Of a DNA stretch of 64,000 nucleotides, positions 45,906 to 54,320 are shown in pieces. The notes beneath the pieces are model-generated. The model made no database searches. It was not told where the DNA came from and saw only the letters and a program-made list of their open reading frames with translations. The stretch comes from Alphaproteobacteria bacterium. Lineage in GTDB: Bacteria; Pseudomonadota; Alphaproteobacteria; Rhodobacterales; Rhodobacteraceae. Position 1 is the first letter of the stretch; each line of letters starts with the position of its first letter. The DNA is taken from NCBI GenBank assembly GCA_009908505.1, contig JAAAPD010000037.1, positions 1 to 64,000 of the forward strand. The letters run 5' to 3'. Position numbers and translations under genes: made by a program.

Positions 45906-46773
45906 TCTTCTCGGGTGTGCAGTGGCGGGCTGTCTCGCCACTGTTTCACCGGCCGTCGGGCAGGTGGCGGCCGGGGCGGACGGCTCCGTGGTCACGCCCC
46001 GGCGCGTGGTCTCCATGAACCTGTGCACCGATCAGCTGGCGATGATGTTGGCGGACGAGGGGCAGCTACATTCCGTTTCCTACCTGTCGCAGCAAGGCCG
46101 CGGCTCGGCCATGGTCGAGCAGGCGCGCAAATACGTGCCCAATCGTGCGCTGGCCGAGGAAATCTACCTGATGGACCCTGACCTGGTGATCGCGGGCTCG
46201 TTCTCGGCGCGGGTCACGCTGGACATGCTGCGGCGGCTGGACGTGCCGGTCGTGGTCTTCGAGCCGGCGGGCGGCCTGGACGACATACCCGACCGGATCA
46301 CCCGGATGGGCGAGGTTCTGCACCAGCAGGACAAGGCCGCCCGCATGGTGGCTGATTTCAATGCCGCGCTGGCCGAGCTGGCGGCCCTGGCCCCGCCCGA
46401 GGGCGCCCGGCCCAGCGCCGCGCTTTATTCCGCCAATGGCTGGTCCTCGGGCAGCGCGACCCTGCCCGGCCAGATCGTCACCGCCGCCGGGTTCGACCTG
46501 GTGGCGGACGAGTTCGGCATGGCCTGGGGCGGCTTCCTGCCGCTGGAATTGCTGGCCATGTCCAACCCCGATGCGGTGATCACCGGCCAGCCGCACCCGG
46601 CATCGTCCCGGGCCGAGGAAATCCTGGATCATCCGGTCGTCACCCACCTGAAGGCGGGCCGCATGCAGGGCATCGTCAGCGAACAGGACTGGACCTGCGG
46701 CACGCCCTTCGTTCTGGACGCGATCGAACGGCTGTCAACGGCACGGCTGGACGCGACCGAGGCCGCGCAATGA
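45892..46773 (+). CDS. btuF: BtuF-like corrinoid-binding protein of an ABC importer
   Basis: A 293-residue class III periplasmic binding protein (BtuF/FhuD fold). The signal region is MSRFDLLGCAVAGCLATV and beyond; VAGC could be a lipobox, or cleavage could follow PAVGQ. The binding lobes start with RRVVSMNLCTDQLAMMLADE and include LMDPDLVIAGSF, and the helix and C-terminal lobe end with QDWTCGTPFVLDAIERL. ATG 45892 overlaps btuB by 14 nt. The corrinoid substrate follows from operon context. Confidence 0.9.
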   Translation: MSRFDLLGCAVAGCLATVSPAVGQVAAGADGSVVTPRRVVSMNLCTDQLAMMLADEGQLHSVSYLSQQGRGSAMVEQARKYVPNRALAEEIYLMDPDLVIAGSFSARVTLDMLRRLDVPVVVFEPAGGLDDIPDRITRMGEVLHQQDKAARMVADFNAALAELAALAPPEGARPSAALYSANGWSSGSATLPGQIVTAAGFDLVADEFGMAWGGFLPLELLAMSNPDAVITGQPHPASSRAEEILDHPVVTHLKAGRMQGIVSEQDWTCGTPFVLDAIERLSTARLDATEAAQ

Positions 46774-47753
46774 CCCGGCTGATGCTGATCCTGTCGGGCA
46801 TCGTGCTGGCGCTGGGCGCCGGGGCGCTGGTGATCGGGCCGGCCAATGCCCCCTACTGGGACAGCCTGTCGGCGCTTTTCGTCGACGACGGCACGCCGCT
46901 GACACTGGTTATGCGCGAGATCCGCCTGCCCCGTGCCATACTGGCGCTGGCCATCGGGGCCAGCCTGGGGATGGCTGGGGCCGCGATGCAGGGCTACCTT
47001 CGCAACCCGCTGGCCGATCCCGGGCTGATCGGCGTGTCGTCCTCGGCCGCGCTGGGCGCGGTGCTGGCGATCCAGACCGGGCTGGCGGCCGCCTTTGCCT
47101 TCGGCCTGCCTCTGGCGGCCTTGGCGGGCGCGGTGCTTGGCGTGCTGCTTGTCCTGGCGCTGGCCGGGCCGCGCGGGGCGTCGATCACGCTGATCCTTGC
47201 GGGGATCGTGGTCTCGGCCCTGGCGGGCGCGTTGACCTCGCTGGTGCTGAACCTGTCCCCCAACCCCTTCGCCGCCTCGGAAATCGTGTTCTGGATGATG
47301 GGGTCACTGGCCGACCGGTCGATGGACCATGTCTGGCTGGCCTTGCCGCTGATCGGGCTGGGCCTGGTCCTGCTGGCCACGCTGGCCCGCGGCCTGGAGG
47401 CGCTGACCTTGGGCGAAGACGCGGCCCAGGCCCTCGGTGTCAACCTGACACGGCTGCGGCTGACGCTGGTGGTGGGCACCGCGGCCGTCGTCGGCGCCTC
47501 GACCGCCGTCGCGGGCACCATCGGCTTCGTCGGCCTTGTCGTGCCGCACCTGCTGCGGCCTTTCGTGGGCGCGCGTCCCGGCGCCCTGCTCTGGGCCTCG
47601 GCCCTGGGCGGGGCGGCGATGCTGTTGGCCGCCGACATCCTGGTGCGCGTGGTGCTGCCCACCAAGGACCTCAAGCTGGGGGTGGTCACGGCGCTGGTCG
47701 GCGCGCCGCTCTTCTTGCACCTGATCTACAAGACCCGGAGGCAGATGGCATGA
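46770..47753 (+). CDS. btuC: BtuC-like ABC importer permease (FecCD family)
   Basis: A 327-residue permease with about ten membrane helices. Family landmarks are REIRLPRAILALAIGASLGM, AGAAMQGYLRNPLADPGLIG (coupling region), GEDAAQALGVNLTRLRL, and GTIGFVGLVVPHLLRPFVG. It forms the membrane channel with the ATPase encoded next. The start overlaps the btuF stop by 4 nt. Confidence 0.94.
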   Translation: MTRLMLILSGIVLALGAGALVIGPANAPYWDSLSALFVDDGTPLTLVMREIRLPRAILALAIGASLGMAGAAMQGYLRNPLADPGLIGVSSSAALGAVLAIQTGLAAAFAFGLPLAALAGAVLGVLLVLALAGPRGASITLILAGIVVSALAGALTSLVLNLSPNPFAASEIVFWMMGSLADRSMDHVWLALPLIGLGLVLLATLARGLEALTLGEDAAQALGVNLTRLRLTLVVGTAAVVGASTAVAGTIGFVGLVVPHLLRPFVGARPGALLWASALGGAAMLLAADILVRVVLPTKDLKLGVVTALVGAPLFLHLIYKTRRQMA

Positions 47754-48514
47754 CCTTGCTGAGTGTCTCTGGTCTGACCATCCACCGCCGCAAGCGCACG
47801 ATCCTGCGCGATGTGAGCTTTTCCGTCGGCCCGGGCGAGTTGATCGGCCTGATCGGCGCAAACGGGGCGGGCAAGACGACCCTGATGCGGGCCGTACTGG
47901 GCCTGCTGCCCGCCGCGGGCACGAGCAGCCTTGCCGCGCTGCCCCAGACGGCGCGCGCACAACAGGCCGCCTGGATGCCGCAGGCCCGCGAGGTCGCCTG
48001 GCCGGTCAGCGTCGAGCGCCTTGTCGCCCTGGGCCGGCTGCCGCATCTAGGTACGGGGCAACCCATCGGCACGGCGGATCGCGCGGCCATCGAGAGCGCC
48101 ATCGCCAATATGGGGCTGGAGCCGTTCCGGCACCGGACCGCCACCAACCTGTCCGGCGGCGAGCTGGCCCGGGTCCTGATCGCCCGGACGCTGGCACAGG
48201 ACACGCCGCTGGTCCTCGCTGACGAGCCCATCGCCGGGCTGGACCCGGCCCACCAGATCCAGACCATGCGCCTTTTCGCGGGGCTGGCCGCGGCCGGGCG
48301 CTCGGCGATCGTGTCGATCCACGACCTGGGCCTGGCCGCGCGCCATTGCACGCGGCTGATCCTGCTGGGCGAAGGCCGACTTGTCGCCGATGGTGCCCCC
48401 GGCGACGTTCTGACGCCAGACAACCTGACCGAACATTTCAACATTACCGCGCATTTCGACCGGACCGCGGCGGGCCCGATCTTTCAGCCGCTGGATGTCG
48501 TCCGGATGGAATGA
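47750..48514 (+). CDS. btuD: BtuD-like ABC importer ATPase
   Basis: A 254-residue ATPase: Walker A GANGAGKTTL, Q-loop in ARAQQAAWMPQ, signature LSGGELARVLIARTLAQ, Walker B PLVLADEPIAGLDPAH and the switch histidine in SIHDLGLAARHC. It powers the permease encoded upstream, with which it overlaps by 4 nt. Confidence 0.94.
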   Translation: MTLLSVSGLTIHRRKRTILRDVSFSVGPGELIGLIGANGAGKTTLMRAVLGLLPAAGTSSLAALPQTARAQQAAWMPQAREVAWPVSVERLVALGRLPHLGTGQPIGTADRAAIESAIANMGLEPFRHRTATNLSGGELARVLIARTLAQDTPLVLADEPIAGLDPAHQIQTMRLFAGLAAAGRSAIVSIHDLGLAARHCTRLILLGEGRLVADGAPGDVLTPDNLTEHFNITAHFDRTAAGPIFQPLDVVRME

Positions 48515-48535
48515 TCCGATGAGAGAGGACCGATC

Positions 48536-49171
48536 ATGACCGATCTGAACAGCCTTGTCGGCCTTCTGGCGCGCGGCGGCCCGGCGCTGTGGCTGATCGC
48601 GATCCTGTCCGTCCTGACCCTGGCGCTGGTCCTGTGGAAGGTCTGGCGGCTGTCGCTGGCCGGGGCCTGGGCCGGGGGTCGGGCCGAGGCGCTGGTCAGC
48701 CGCATCTGCGCGAACGAGGCCCCGGCCCTGCCCGAGCGGCCCCGCACCGTGCGCCTGCGTTTCGTCACCGACAGCTGGCACGTGCTGCAAAGCGGGGCCT
48801 TCGCGCCCGACGCCGCGCGAGAGGAAATCACCCGGCTGGCGCAGCGGGCCCTGGCCGACCTGCGCGGCGGGCTGCGCCCGCTGGAACTGATCGCGACCAT
48901 CGCGCCGCTGATCGGGCTGCTGGGTACCGTGCTGGGCATGATCGAGGCCTTTCAGGCGCTTCAGGACAGCGGCGCGCAGGCCGATGCGGGCGTGCTGGCC
49001 GGCGGCATCTGGGAGGCGCTTCTGACCACGGCGGCGGGCATGGCCGTGGCGATCCCGGCCACCATCGCCCAAAGTTGGTTCGAAAGCGTGGCCGACACCG
49101 TGCGCCATGACATGGAAGACCACGCCACGCGGCTGGCGATCCATGCGCACAAGGGGACGGGGGCCGCCTGA
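48536..49171 (+). CDS. exbB: ExbB-like proton channel (MotA/TolQ/ExbB family)
   Basis: A 211-residue inner membrane protein with three helices: an N-terminal helix (GPALWLIAILSVLTLALVLW), then LELIATIAPLIGLLGTVLGMI and EALLTTAAGMAVAIPATIAQ, the two conserved channel helices with the family threonines. It forms the pentameric channel of the Ton motor. Located 21 nt after the ATPase gene; a dedicated energiser inside a B12 operon. Stop and next start overlap (TGATG). Confidence 0.92.
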   Translation: MTDLNSLVGLLARGGPALWLIAILSVLTLALVLWKVWRLSLAGAWAGGRAEALVSRICANEAPALPERPRTVRLRFVTDSWHVLQSGAFAPDAAREEITRLAQRALADLRGGLRPLELIATIAPLIGLLGTVLGMIEAFQALQDSGAQADAGVLAGGIWEALLTTAAGMAVAIPATIAQSWFESVADTVRHDMEDHATRLAIHAHKGTGAA

Positions 49172-49554
49172 TGTTTTCCTTCGCCGCAGACCGGGCGCCG
49201 CGCCGTCCCAGCCTGACAGCGATGATCGACGTGGTGTTCCTGCTGCTGATCTTCTTCATGCTGACTGCGCAATTCACCCGCGACCACGCCCTGACCTTGC
49301 GCCCCGGTGGCGGCGCGGCGGCCGATTACAGCGGCCCGCCCCGGCTGGTGGCGATCGCGCCCGAGGGGCTGCGCCTGAACGGACGCCCAATTACGTTGGA
49401 GGCCCTGCCCGAGGCCCTTGGCGGGCTGACCGAGGCGCCCTCGGACCTGGTCGTTCTGCGCCCCGATGGCGCGGCCGACCTGCAACGCCTGGTGCAGGTC
49501 ATGACCGCTCTACAGGCTGCGGGCTTTGGCCAGTTGGCCCTGGTCGAGGACTGA
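49171..49554 (+). CDS. exbD: ExbD-like protein 1 (with conserved membrane Asp)
   Basis: A 127-residue bitopic protein: cytoplasmic N-terminus (FSFAADRAPRRPSLTAM), one membrane helix IDVVFLLLIFFML with the proton-carrying Asp conserved in ExbD, TolR and MotB relatives, and a periplasmic alpha/beta domain (LRPDGAADLQRLVQVMTALQ). It works with ExbB and TonB. Confidence 0.92.
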   Translation: MFSFAADRAPRRPSLTAMIDVVFLLLIFFMLTAQFTRDHALTLRPGGGAAADYSGPPRLVAIAPEGLRLNGRPITLEALPEALGGLTEAPSDLVVLRPDGAADLQRLVQVMTALQAAGFGQLALVED

Positions 49555-49557
49555 CCC

Positions 49558-49929
49558 ATGCGCATTCCTGCCCCGGCCCGCCGCCCCCGCTCCGAAGCCA
49601 TCGTTCCGATGATCAACGTGGTCTTCCTGCTGCTGATCTTCTTCATGATGACATCGCGTATCGCGCCCACGCCGCCTTTCGCGGTGACGCCGCCGACCGC
49701 GACGCCCGAGGCGTTGGCCGAAGGCAAAGCAGTGCTGTGGATCGCCCCGGACGGCCTGCTGGCCTTCGGCGCGCTACGCGGCGACGCCGTCTGGCCCGCG
49801 CTGGCGGCCCTGCCGGCGGACGCCACCCTGACCGTCACCGCCGATGCGTCCCTACCCGCCACGCGGTTGGCCGCGATCCTGTCCCGCCTCGATGCGGACC
49901 GGAGCATCGAACTGATGGTGCGCGGATGA
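49558..49929 (+). CDS. ExbD-like protein 2 (Asn replaces the membrane Asp)
   Basis: A 123-residue paralogue of the gene just upstream, with RRPRSEAIVPMINVVFLLLI as helix start and the same periplasmic domain form (PADATLTVTADASLPATRLA). At the place of the essential membrane Asp it reads Asn (codon AAC, versus GAC in copy 1). It probably pairs with copy 1 to make a mixed dimer in the ExbB pentamer. The stop overlaps tonB by 4 nt. The family is sure; the functional meaning of the change is inference. Confidence 0.9.
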   Translation: MRIPAPARRPRSEAIVPMINVVFLLLIFFMMTSRIAPTPPFAVTPPTATPEALAEGKAVLWIAPDGLLAFGALRGDAVWPALAALPADATLTVTADASLPATRLAAILSRLDADRSIELMVRG

Positions 49930-50900
49930 TGCGGCTGGATTTTCCCCTCTTCCTGGGCGTCGCCACGGCCGCGCACCTGGCGCTCTGGCCCGATCTGGAC
50001 CTGTCCGGCCCGGCCGGGGGCGGCGCGGGTGGCGAGGACAGCGTGACCCTGGCCGCAAGCGCGCCGGTCGCTGACCTGGTGAACCGCTGGGAAACCCCGC
50101 CCGACACCGTGTCGGCGGCACCGATGCTGGCACCGCCCGAGGCGACCGCCGCACCAAAACGCCCGGACGCCGAGACACCCAAGCGGCCCCTGCCGCGCCC
50201 CGACCCGATGCAGCAGGCCGGCGTCGCGCCACGCCTGCCACAGGTTGCCCCCCCACCCCCGACCCCGCAGGCGCCGGACATGACGGCCGCGGCGCTGCCG
50301 ATGCCGCGGATCGAGGACGCACCGGATGCCCCGCCGCGGCCCGCGCGCCCGGCGGACCCGGCCACACCCATGACCCTGTCGCGCCCGAATCCACCGCGGC
50401 CGCCGCAGATCGACACGGCGGCCGCCGCGCCGGACAGCCCGCTGGCCCCGACCCGGTCCATCCAGCCCCCGGCACGACCGGCAGAGCGTCGGGCCCCCGC
50501 ACCGGCCCCCGCACAACCGGCCCCCGCACAACCGGCCCAGACGGCCGCCGGCCCCGCCGCGAACGATGCTGCGGGCCCCGCCGCCACTCAGGCCAGCCAA
50601 GGTACGGGCCGGGCCACCACACAGCGGCTGATGGCCCAATGGGGCAGCGGCGTGCAGCGCGCCATCGAACGGCGCAAGCGCTATCCGCGCGGCACCCACG
50701 CCAGCGGCACCGTGCGCTTGCGCCTGACGCTGAATGGCGCCGGACAGCTGACCGGGATCGGCCTTGCCGCCAGTTCCGGCCATGCCGCGCTGGATCAGGC
50801 CGCCATCGCCGCGGTGCGCGCCGCCCGCTATCCGGCCGCGCCCGAGGCGCTTGGCCCCGGCCCGCATGCCTTTACGGTGCCGTTGTCCTTTCGACCCTAG
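49926..50900 (+). CDS. tonB: TonB-like energy transducer
   Basis: A 324-residue protein with a short N-terminal membrane anchor (LDFPLFLGVATAAHLALW, with the histidine seen in TonB anchors), a long Pro/Ala-rich periplasmic spacer (about residues 60-235) and a C-terminal TonB domain (KRYPRGTHASGTVRLRLTL, GLAASSGHAALDQAAIAAVR, AFTVPLSFRP). It would contact the TonB box of the BtuB-like receptor. The start is one of two adjacent ATGs overlapping the ExbD stop. Its TAG stop lies in CTAG, shared with the stop of the convergent gene. Confidence 0.9.
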   Translation: MMRLDFPLFLGVATAAHLALWPDLDLSGPAGGGAGGEDSVTLAASAPVADLVNRWETPPDTVSAAPMLAPPEATAAPKRPDAETPKRPLPRPDPMQQAGVAPRLPQVAPPPPTPQAPDMTAAALPMPRIEDAPDAPPRPARPADPATPMTLSRPNPPRPPQIDTAAAAPDSPLAPTRSIQPPARPAERRAPAPAPAQPAPAQPAQTAAGPAANDAAGPAATQASQGTGRATTQRLMAQWGSGVQRAIERRKRYPRGTHASGTVRLRLTLNGAGQLTGIGLAASSGHAALDQAAIAAVRAARYPAAPEALGPGPHAFTVPLSFRP

Positions 50901-51424
50901 GGAATAAGCACCGCGCCACGGTCGAAACGGGCGGATTCTGTGGTGCCGTCATCATAGGTGATCTCGACCTCGACGCTCTCGATGCTCTCGGGCGGCAGCG
51001 CCACGTAAGGCAGGAACGTGTCCACGTCCGTCATCGCGTTGGGCTGGGCACTGTCCTCGTGACACGGCTCCATCGGAAAGACCGTGTCCGCCGGTGCCCC
51101 GTTCAGCCCGTAGCGGATATCCCAGATACCGCAACGCCAGCTGAGCAGATGCGTGAAATACAGCAGATCCTGCCCCTCGTAGAGCCGCACTGCCACCCAA
51201 TTCGACCGCGTCATCCCTACGATCGGCTTGACCTCGACCGCGGTGGTGAACTTGCCCGTCGGCACCTGCGGCTCAGGCTCCCGCGAGGCCAGGTCGTCGC
51301 CCGACCCGGGGTCGATCTCGATCGCGGCCAGGTCCTCGGTCGTTGTCCCCGCACCCGGTTCGACCATCTGCGGCTCGATCCCCAGCGCCAGGCCCAGCAG
51401 GTAAGGCAGGAATAGGTCCAACAA
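50897..51424 (-). CDS. Conserved-looking protein, unknown
   Basis: A 175-residue protein beginning with a short hydrophobic segment (LDLFLPYLLGLALGIEPQMV) that may be a signal or anchor, an acidic linker, then a beta-rich domain (VAVRLYEGQDLLYFTHLLSW, WDIRYGLNG, VDTFLPYVALPPESIESVEV). It has two cysteines (WRCGIWD, EPCHED). I do not recognise the family. The start is TTG 51424; no ATG is suitable. It is convergent with tonB (4-nt overlap of the stops) and divergent from the glycosyltransferase-like gene. Confidence 0.7.
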   Translation of the reverse strand: MLDLFLPYLLGLALGIEPQMVEPGAGTTTEDLAAIEIDPGSGDDLASREPEPQVPTGKFTTAVEVKPIVGMTRSNWVAVRLYEGQDLLYFTHLLSWRCGIWDIRYGLNGAPADTVFPMEPCHEDSAQPNAMTDVDTFLPYVALPPESIESVEVEITYDDGTTESARFDRGAVLIP

Positions 51425-51507
51425 TTCAATTCTCCCCGTTGCGGGCCTTTCACGGCCCCATCCTGCCCCCTATACTGCCCGCAAACGGGCAATCGGGCAA
51501 AACCTCC

Positions 51508-52512
51508 ATGGGCAGCAGGGCGAAAAAGACCTCGGATTTCGATATCGTGTTGGTGGGCCAACGGGGCCGCCTGCAATACGAGGCGCTGCTTCTCGTTGCC
51601 TCGCTGCGTGCCATGTCGCCGGGCTTTGGGGGCACCGTCTACGTGGCCGAACCGCAACCCGGCCCGCTCTGGCGCAGCGACCCCACGATGACCGGCGATA
51701 TCCGCACCGCCCTGGCCGACCATGGCGCAACGATCCTGCCTTTCGAGAACACGGCGTTCGGCCAGCCCTATTCCCATGGCAACAAGATCGAGGCGCTGTG
51801 CGCCATGCCCGGCGGCCGCCCGTTCCTTTTCCTGGACAGTGACACGCTGATCACCGGCGACCTGTCGGCCCTCAAGGCGGATTTCTCCCGCCCCGCCGCC
51901 TCCATGCGCCGCACCGGCACATGGCCCGAGGAAGAGCTCTACTGGCCCGGCTATACCGCGACCTGGAAATCGCTCTACGACAAGTTCGGCCTGGACGGGT
52001 TCGAACGGACCCTCGATACCAGCCAGCCCGACGAATACTGGGAACGTTACCTCTATTTCAACGCCGGGTGGGTCGTCGGCCAGGACGCCCCCGCCTTCGG
52101 TGCCCGCTGGCGCGACTGGGCGGTCGAAATCCGCGACGACCGGCCCGAGGAACTGGTCCTGCAATCGCTGGACCCCTGGCTCGACCAGGTCAGCCTGCCC
52201 CTGGTGATCCACAGCTTCGGCGGCGGTCGCCCGGGCAGGGATCTCGACGGGCTCGACGGTGATCTGACCTGTCACTACCGCCTGCTGCCGCTGCTTTATG
52301 CGCGCGAAAGCGATCACGTGGTGCAGGTATTGGAACAGGTCAGCGCCCCCAACAAGATCAAGAAACTGCTCAAGCAATACGACCCTTTCAAACGGATGAT
52401 CTACCAGGGCCGGGGCCAAAAGGTGCGCGCGCTCTTCGACCAGGACAACCTGCCCAAACCCGAACGAAAATTGCGCAACCGCATCAAGAAGGAAGGCTTC
52501 TGGATGCGCTGA
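51508..52512 (+). CDS. Glycosyltransferase-like protein (GT-A fold)
   Basis: A 334-residue cytoplasmic protein. The segment RPFLFLDSDTLITGDLSAL carries a DxD-type motif (DSD) characteristic of GT-A glycosyltransferases, and FNAGWVVGQDAPAFGARWRDW resembles the acceptor region of GT8-like enzymes. The C-terminus is strongly basic (KPERKLRNRIKKEGFWMR). Sugar donor and acceptor are unknown. ATG 51508 fits the first beta strand (DFDIVLVGQRGRLQYEAL). Confidence 0.75.
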   Translation: MGSRAKKTSDFDIVLVGQRGRLQYEALLLVASLRAMSPGFGGTVYVAEPQPGPLWRSDPTMTGDIRTALADHGATILPFENTAFGQPYSHGNKIEALCAMPGGRPFLFLDSDTLITGDLSALKADFSRPAASMRRTGTWPEEELYWPGYTATWKSLYDKFGLDGFERTLDTSQPDEYWERYLYFNAGWVVGQDAPAFGARWRDWAVEIRDDRPEELVLQSLDPWLDQVSLPLVIHSFGGGRPGRDLDGLDGDLTCHYRLLPLLYARESDHVVQVLEQVSAPNKIKKLLKQYDPFKRMIYQGRGQKVRALFDQDNLPKPERKLRNRIKKEGFWMR

Positions 52513-52698
52513 GCCCGGCCCGCGACAGGGGCAGCCCCCCGCCGCGCCTGCCGCTGTAGCTATGCACAGAAGACGCGTTAGGCTGGCATTAACCTTAACG
52601 CGCCAAACCCGGACGGCGGCACAGGCTGCGGAGCCGATGGCCGCACCCGGAGAAGCCCCTCGTCCATGGCGCCCGGCGACCCTCTGGGCGAGGGCACC
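52513..52698. other. Intergenic stretch with an inverted repeat, no gene seen
   Basis: This is the first part of a 478-nt gap. At about 52573-52603 there is an imperfect inverted repeat (ACGCGTTAGG ... CCTTAACGCG) without a T-run, so not a clear terminator. I see no coding frame with support. Confidence 0.4.
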
Positions 52699-52774
52699 CC
52701 GGCTTCTTTGGGTCACAAATACCGCGGGGGAGTCGGCCCACCGGGCCGACGGGGGCAGAGCCCCCGGCCACCGC
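52699..52774. repeat. Dispersed intergenic hairpin repeat, copy B (inverted relative to copy A)
   Basis: Reads CCGGCTTCTTTGGGTCAC, AAATACCGCGGGGGAGTCGG, CCCACCGGGCCGAC, GGGGGCAGAGCCCCC. The reverse complement matches copy A at 42251-42323 almost base for base apart from short loop differences. The remaining 52775-52990 holds no gene that I can support. Confidence 0.8.
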
Positions 52775-52990
52775 GCCCCATGCGCCCCGTCCGGGGCAGC
52801 GCGTCGCCTAGCCACCTGCCAGAATGAAGGCGCGCGGAAGCGCTCTTTTTAGGAAACCGCCCCGGCCGAAACGGGCGGCCTGTATCCCGGCCCCCGGCGG
52901 AACATATGTCCTCTTTGCCCGGCGGCACGTTGAGCCCGCCGGTAAACCGGCCTAGGGTTCGGCAAAATCGCTCAATGGAGGATCCGAGGA

Positions 52991-54283
52991 ATGACCGACC
53001 AACCCACCTATGGCTTCGACACGCTACAGGTTCATGCCGGGGCGCGGCCCGACCCGGCCACAGGCGCGCGGCAGGTGCCGATCTACCAGACCACCGCCTA
53101 TGTCTTTCGCGACGCCGATCACGCCGCCGCCCTCTTCAATCTTCAGGAGGTGGGCTATATCTATTCGCGCCTGACCAACCCGACCGTTGCCGCGCTGCAG
53201 GAACGCATGGCCGCGCTCGAGGGTGGCGCCGGGGCGGTCTGCTGTTCCTCGGGCCATGCCGCGCAGATCATGGCGCTGTTCCCGCTGATGGGGCCGGGCA
53301 AGAACGTGGTCGCCTCGACCCGGCTCTACGGCGGCACGGTCACGCAGTTCAGTCAGACCATCAAGCGGTTCGGTTGGTCCGCGAAATTTGTCGATTTCGA
53401 CGATGAAGAGGCCGTCAAGGCCGCCATCGACGATGACACCCGCGCCATTTTCGGCGAGGCCATCGCCAATCCGGGCGGCTATATCATGGATGTGCGCGCC
53501 ATCGCCGATATCGCCGACGCGGCCGGCATCCCGTTGATCATCGACAATACCAGCGCCACGCCCTACCTGTGCCGCCCGATCGAACACGGCGCCACGCTGG
53601 TCGTCCATTCCACCACCAAGTTCCTAACCGGCAACGGCACTGTCACCGGCGGCGCGATCATCGATTCGGGGCGCTTCGACTGGGCGGCCTCCGGCAAGTT
53701 CCCGTCGCTCAGCGAACCCGAACCGGCCTATCACGGGCTCAAGTTCGCCGAGACCTTCGGGCCGCTGGCCTTCACCTTCCACGGCATCGCCGTGGGGCTG
53801 CGCGACCTGGGCATGACCATGAACCCGCAGGCGGCCCATTACACGCTGATGGGGATCGAGACGCTGTCGCTGCGCATGGAACGCCACGTGGCCAACGCCG
53901 AAAAGGTCGCCGCCTGGCTGGAACAGGACGGCCGGATCGAGGGCGTGACCTATGCCGGGCTGGAAAGCTCGCCCTATTTCGGCCGGGTCGCCAAGGTCTG
54001 CCCCAAGGGCGCTGGTGCGCTCTTCACCGTGGCGGTCAAGGGCGGATACGACGCCTGCATCAAGCTGGTCGACAACCTCGAGATCTTCAGCCACGTGGCC
54101 AACCTCGGCGACACCCGCTCGCTGATCATCCATTCGGCCTCGACAACCCATCGCCAGCTGACGCCGGAACAGCAGGAGGCTGCGGGCGCAGGGCCCGGCG
54201 TGGTGCGCATTTCCATCGGGATCGAGGATGCCGACGACCTGATAGCGGATCTCGACCAGGCGCTGACCAAGGCCACGGCCTGA
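52991..54283 (+). CDS. O-acetylhomoserine sulfhydrylase-type PLP enzyme
   Basis: A 430-residue gamma-family Cys/Met metabolism enzyme. The length and the start (YGFDTLQVHAGARPDPATGA) fit O-acetylhomoserine aminocarboxypropyltransferase (MetY), which makes homocysteine from O-acetylhomoserine and sulfide. Landmarks: QTTAYVF, YSRLTNPTVAALQERMAALE, the IDNTSATPYLCRP segment with the cofactor Asp, and VVHSTTKFLTGNG with the PLP lysine. A related cystathionine- or methanethiol-using enzyme cannot be ruled out. RBS GGAGGATCCGAGGA precedes the ATG. Confidence 0.9.
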   Translation: MTDQPTYGFDTLQVHAGARPDPATGARQVPIYQTTAYVFRDADHAAALFNLQEVGYIYSRLTNPTVAALQERMAALEGGAGAVCCSSGHAAQIMALFPLMGPGKNVVASTRLYGGTVTQFSQTIKRFGWSAKFVDFDDEEAVKAAIDDDTRAIFGEAIANPGGYIMDVRAIADIADAAGIPLIIDNTSATPYLCRPIEHGATLVVHSTTKFLTGNGTVTGGAIIDSGRFDWAASGKFPSLSEPEPAYHGLKFAETFGPLAFTFHGIAVGLRDLGMTMNPQAAHYTLMGIETLSLRMERHVANAEKVAAWLEQDGRIEGVTYAGLESSPYFGRVAKVCPKGAGALFTVAVKGGYDACIKLVDNLEIFSHVANLGDTRSLIIHSASTTHRQLTPEQQEAAGAGPGVVRISIGIEDADDLIADLDQALTKATA

Positions 54284-54320
54284 CCGGACCCGGGCGGCCG
54301 GGCCCGGCCCCGCCGCCCGC

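Noticed and set aside
52800-52860. Terminator before the sulfhydrylase gene (GCGC stem and TTTTT)
   Set aside because: The stem is only 4-5 bp; too weak to call.
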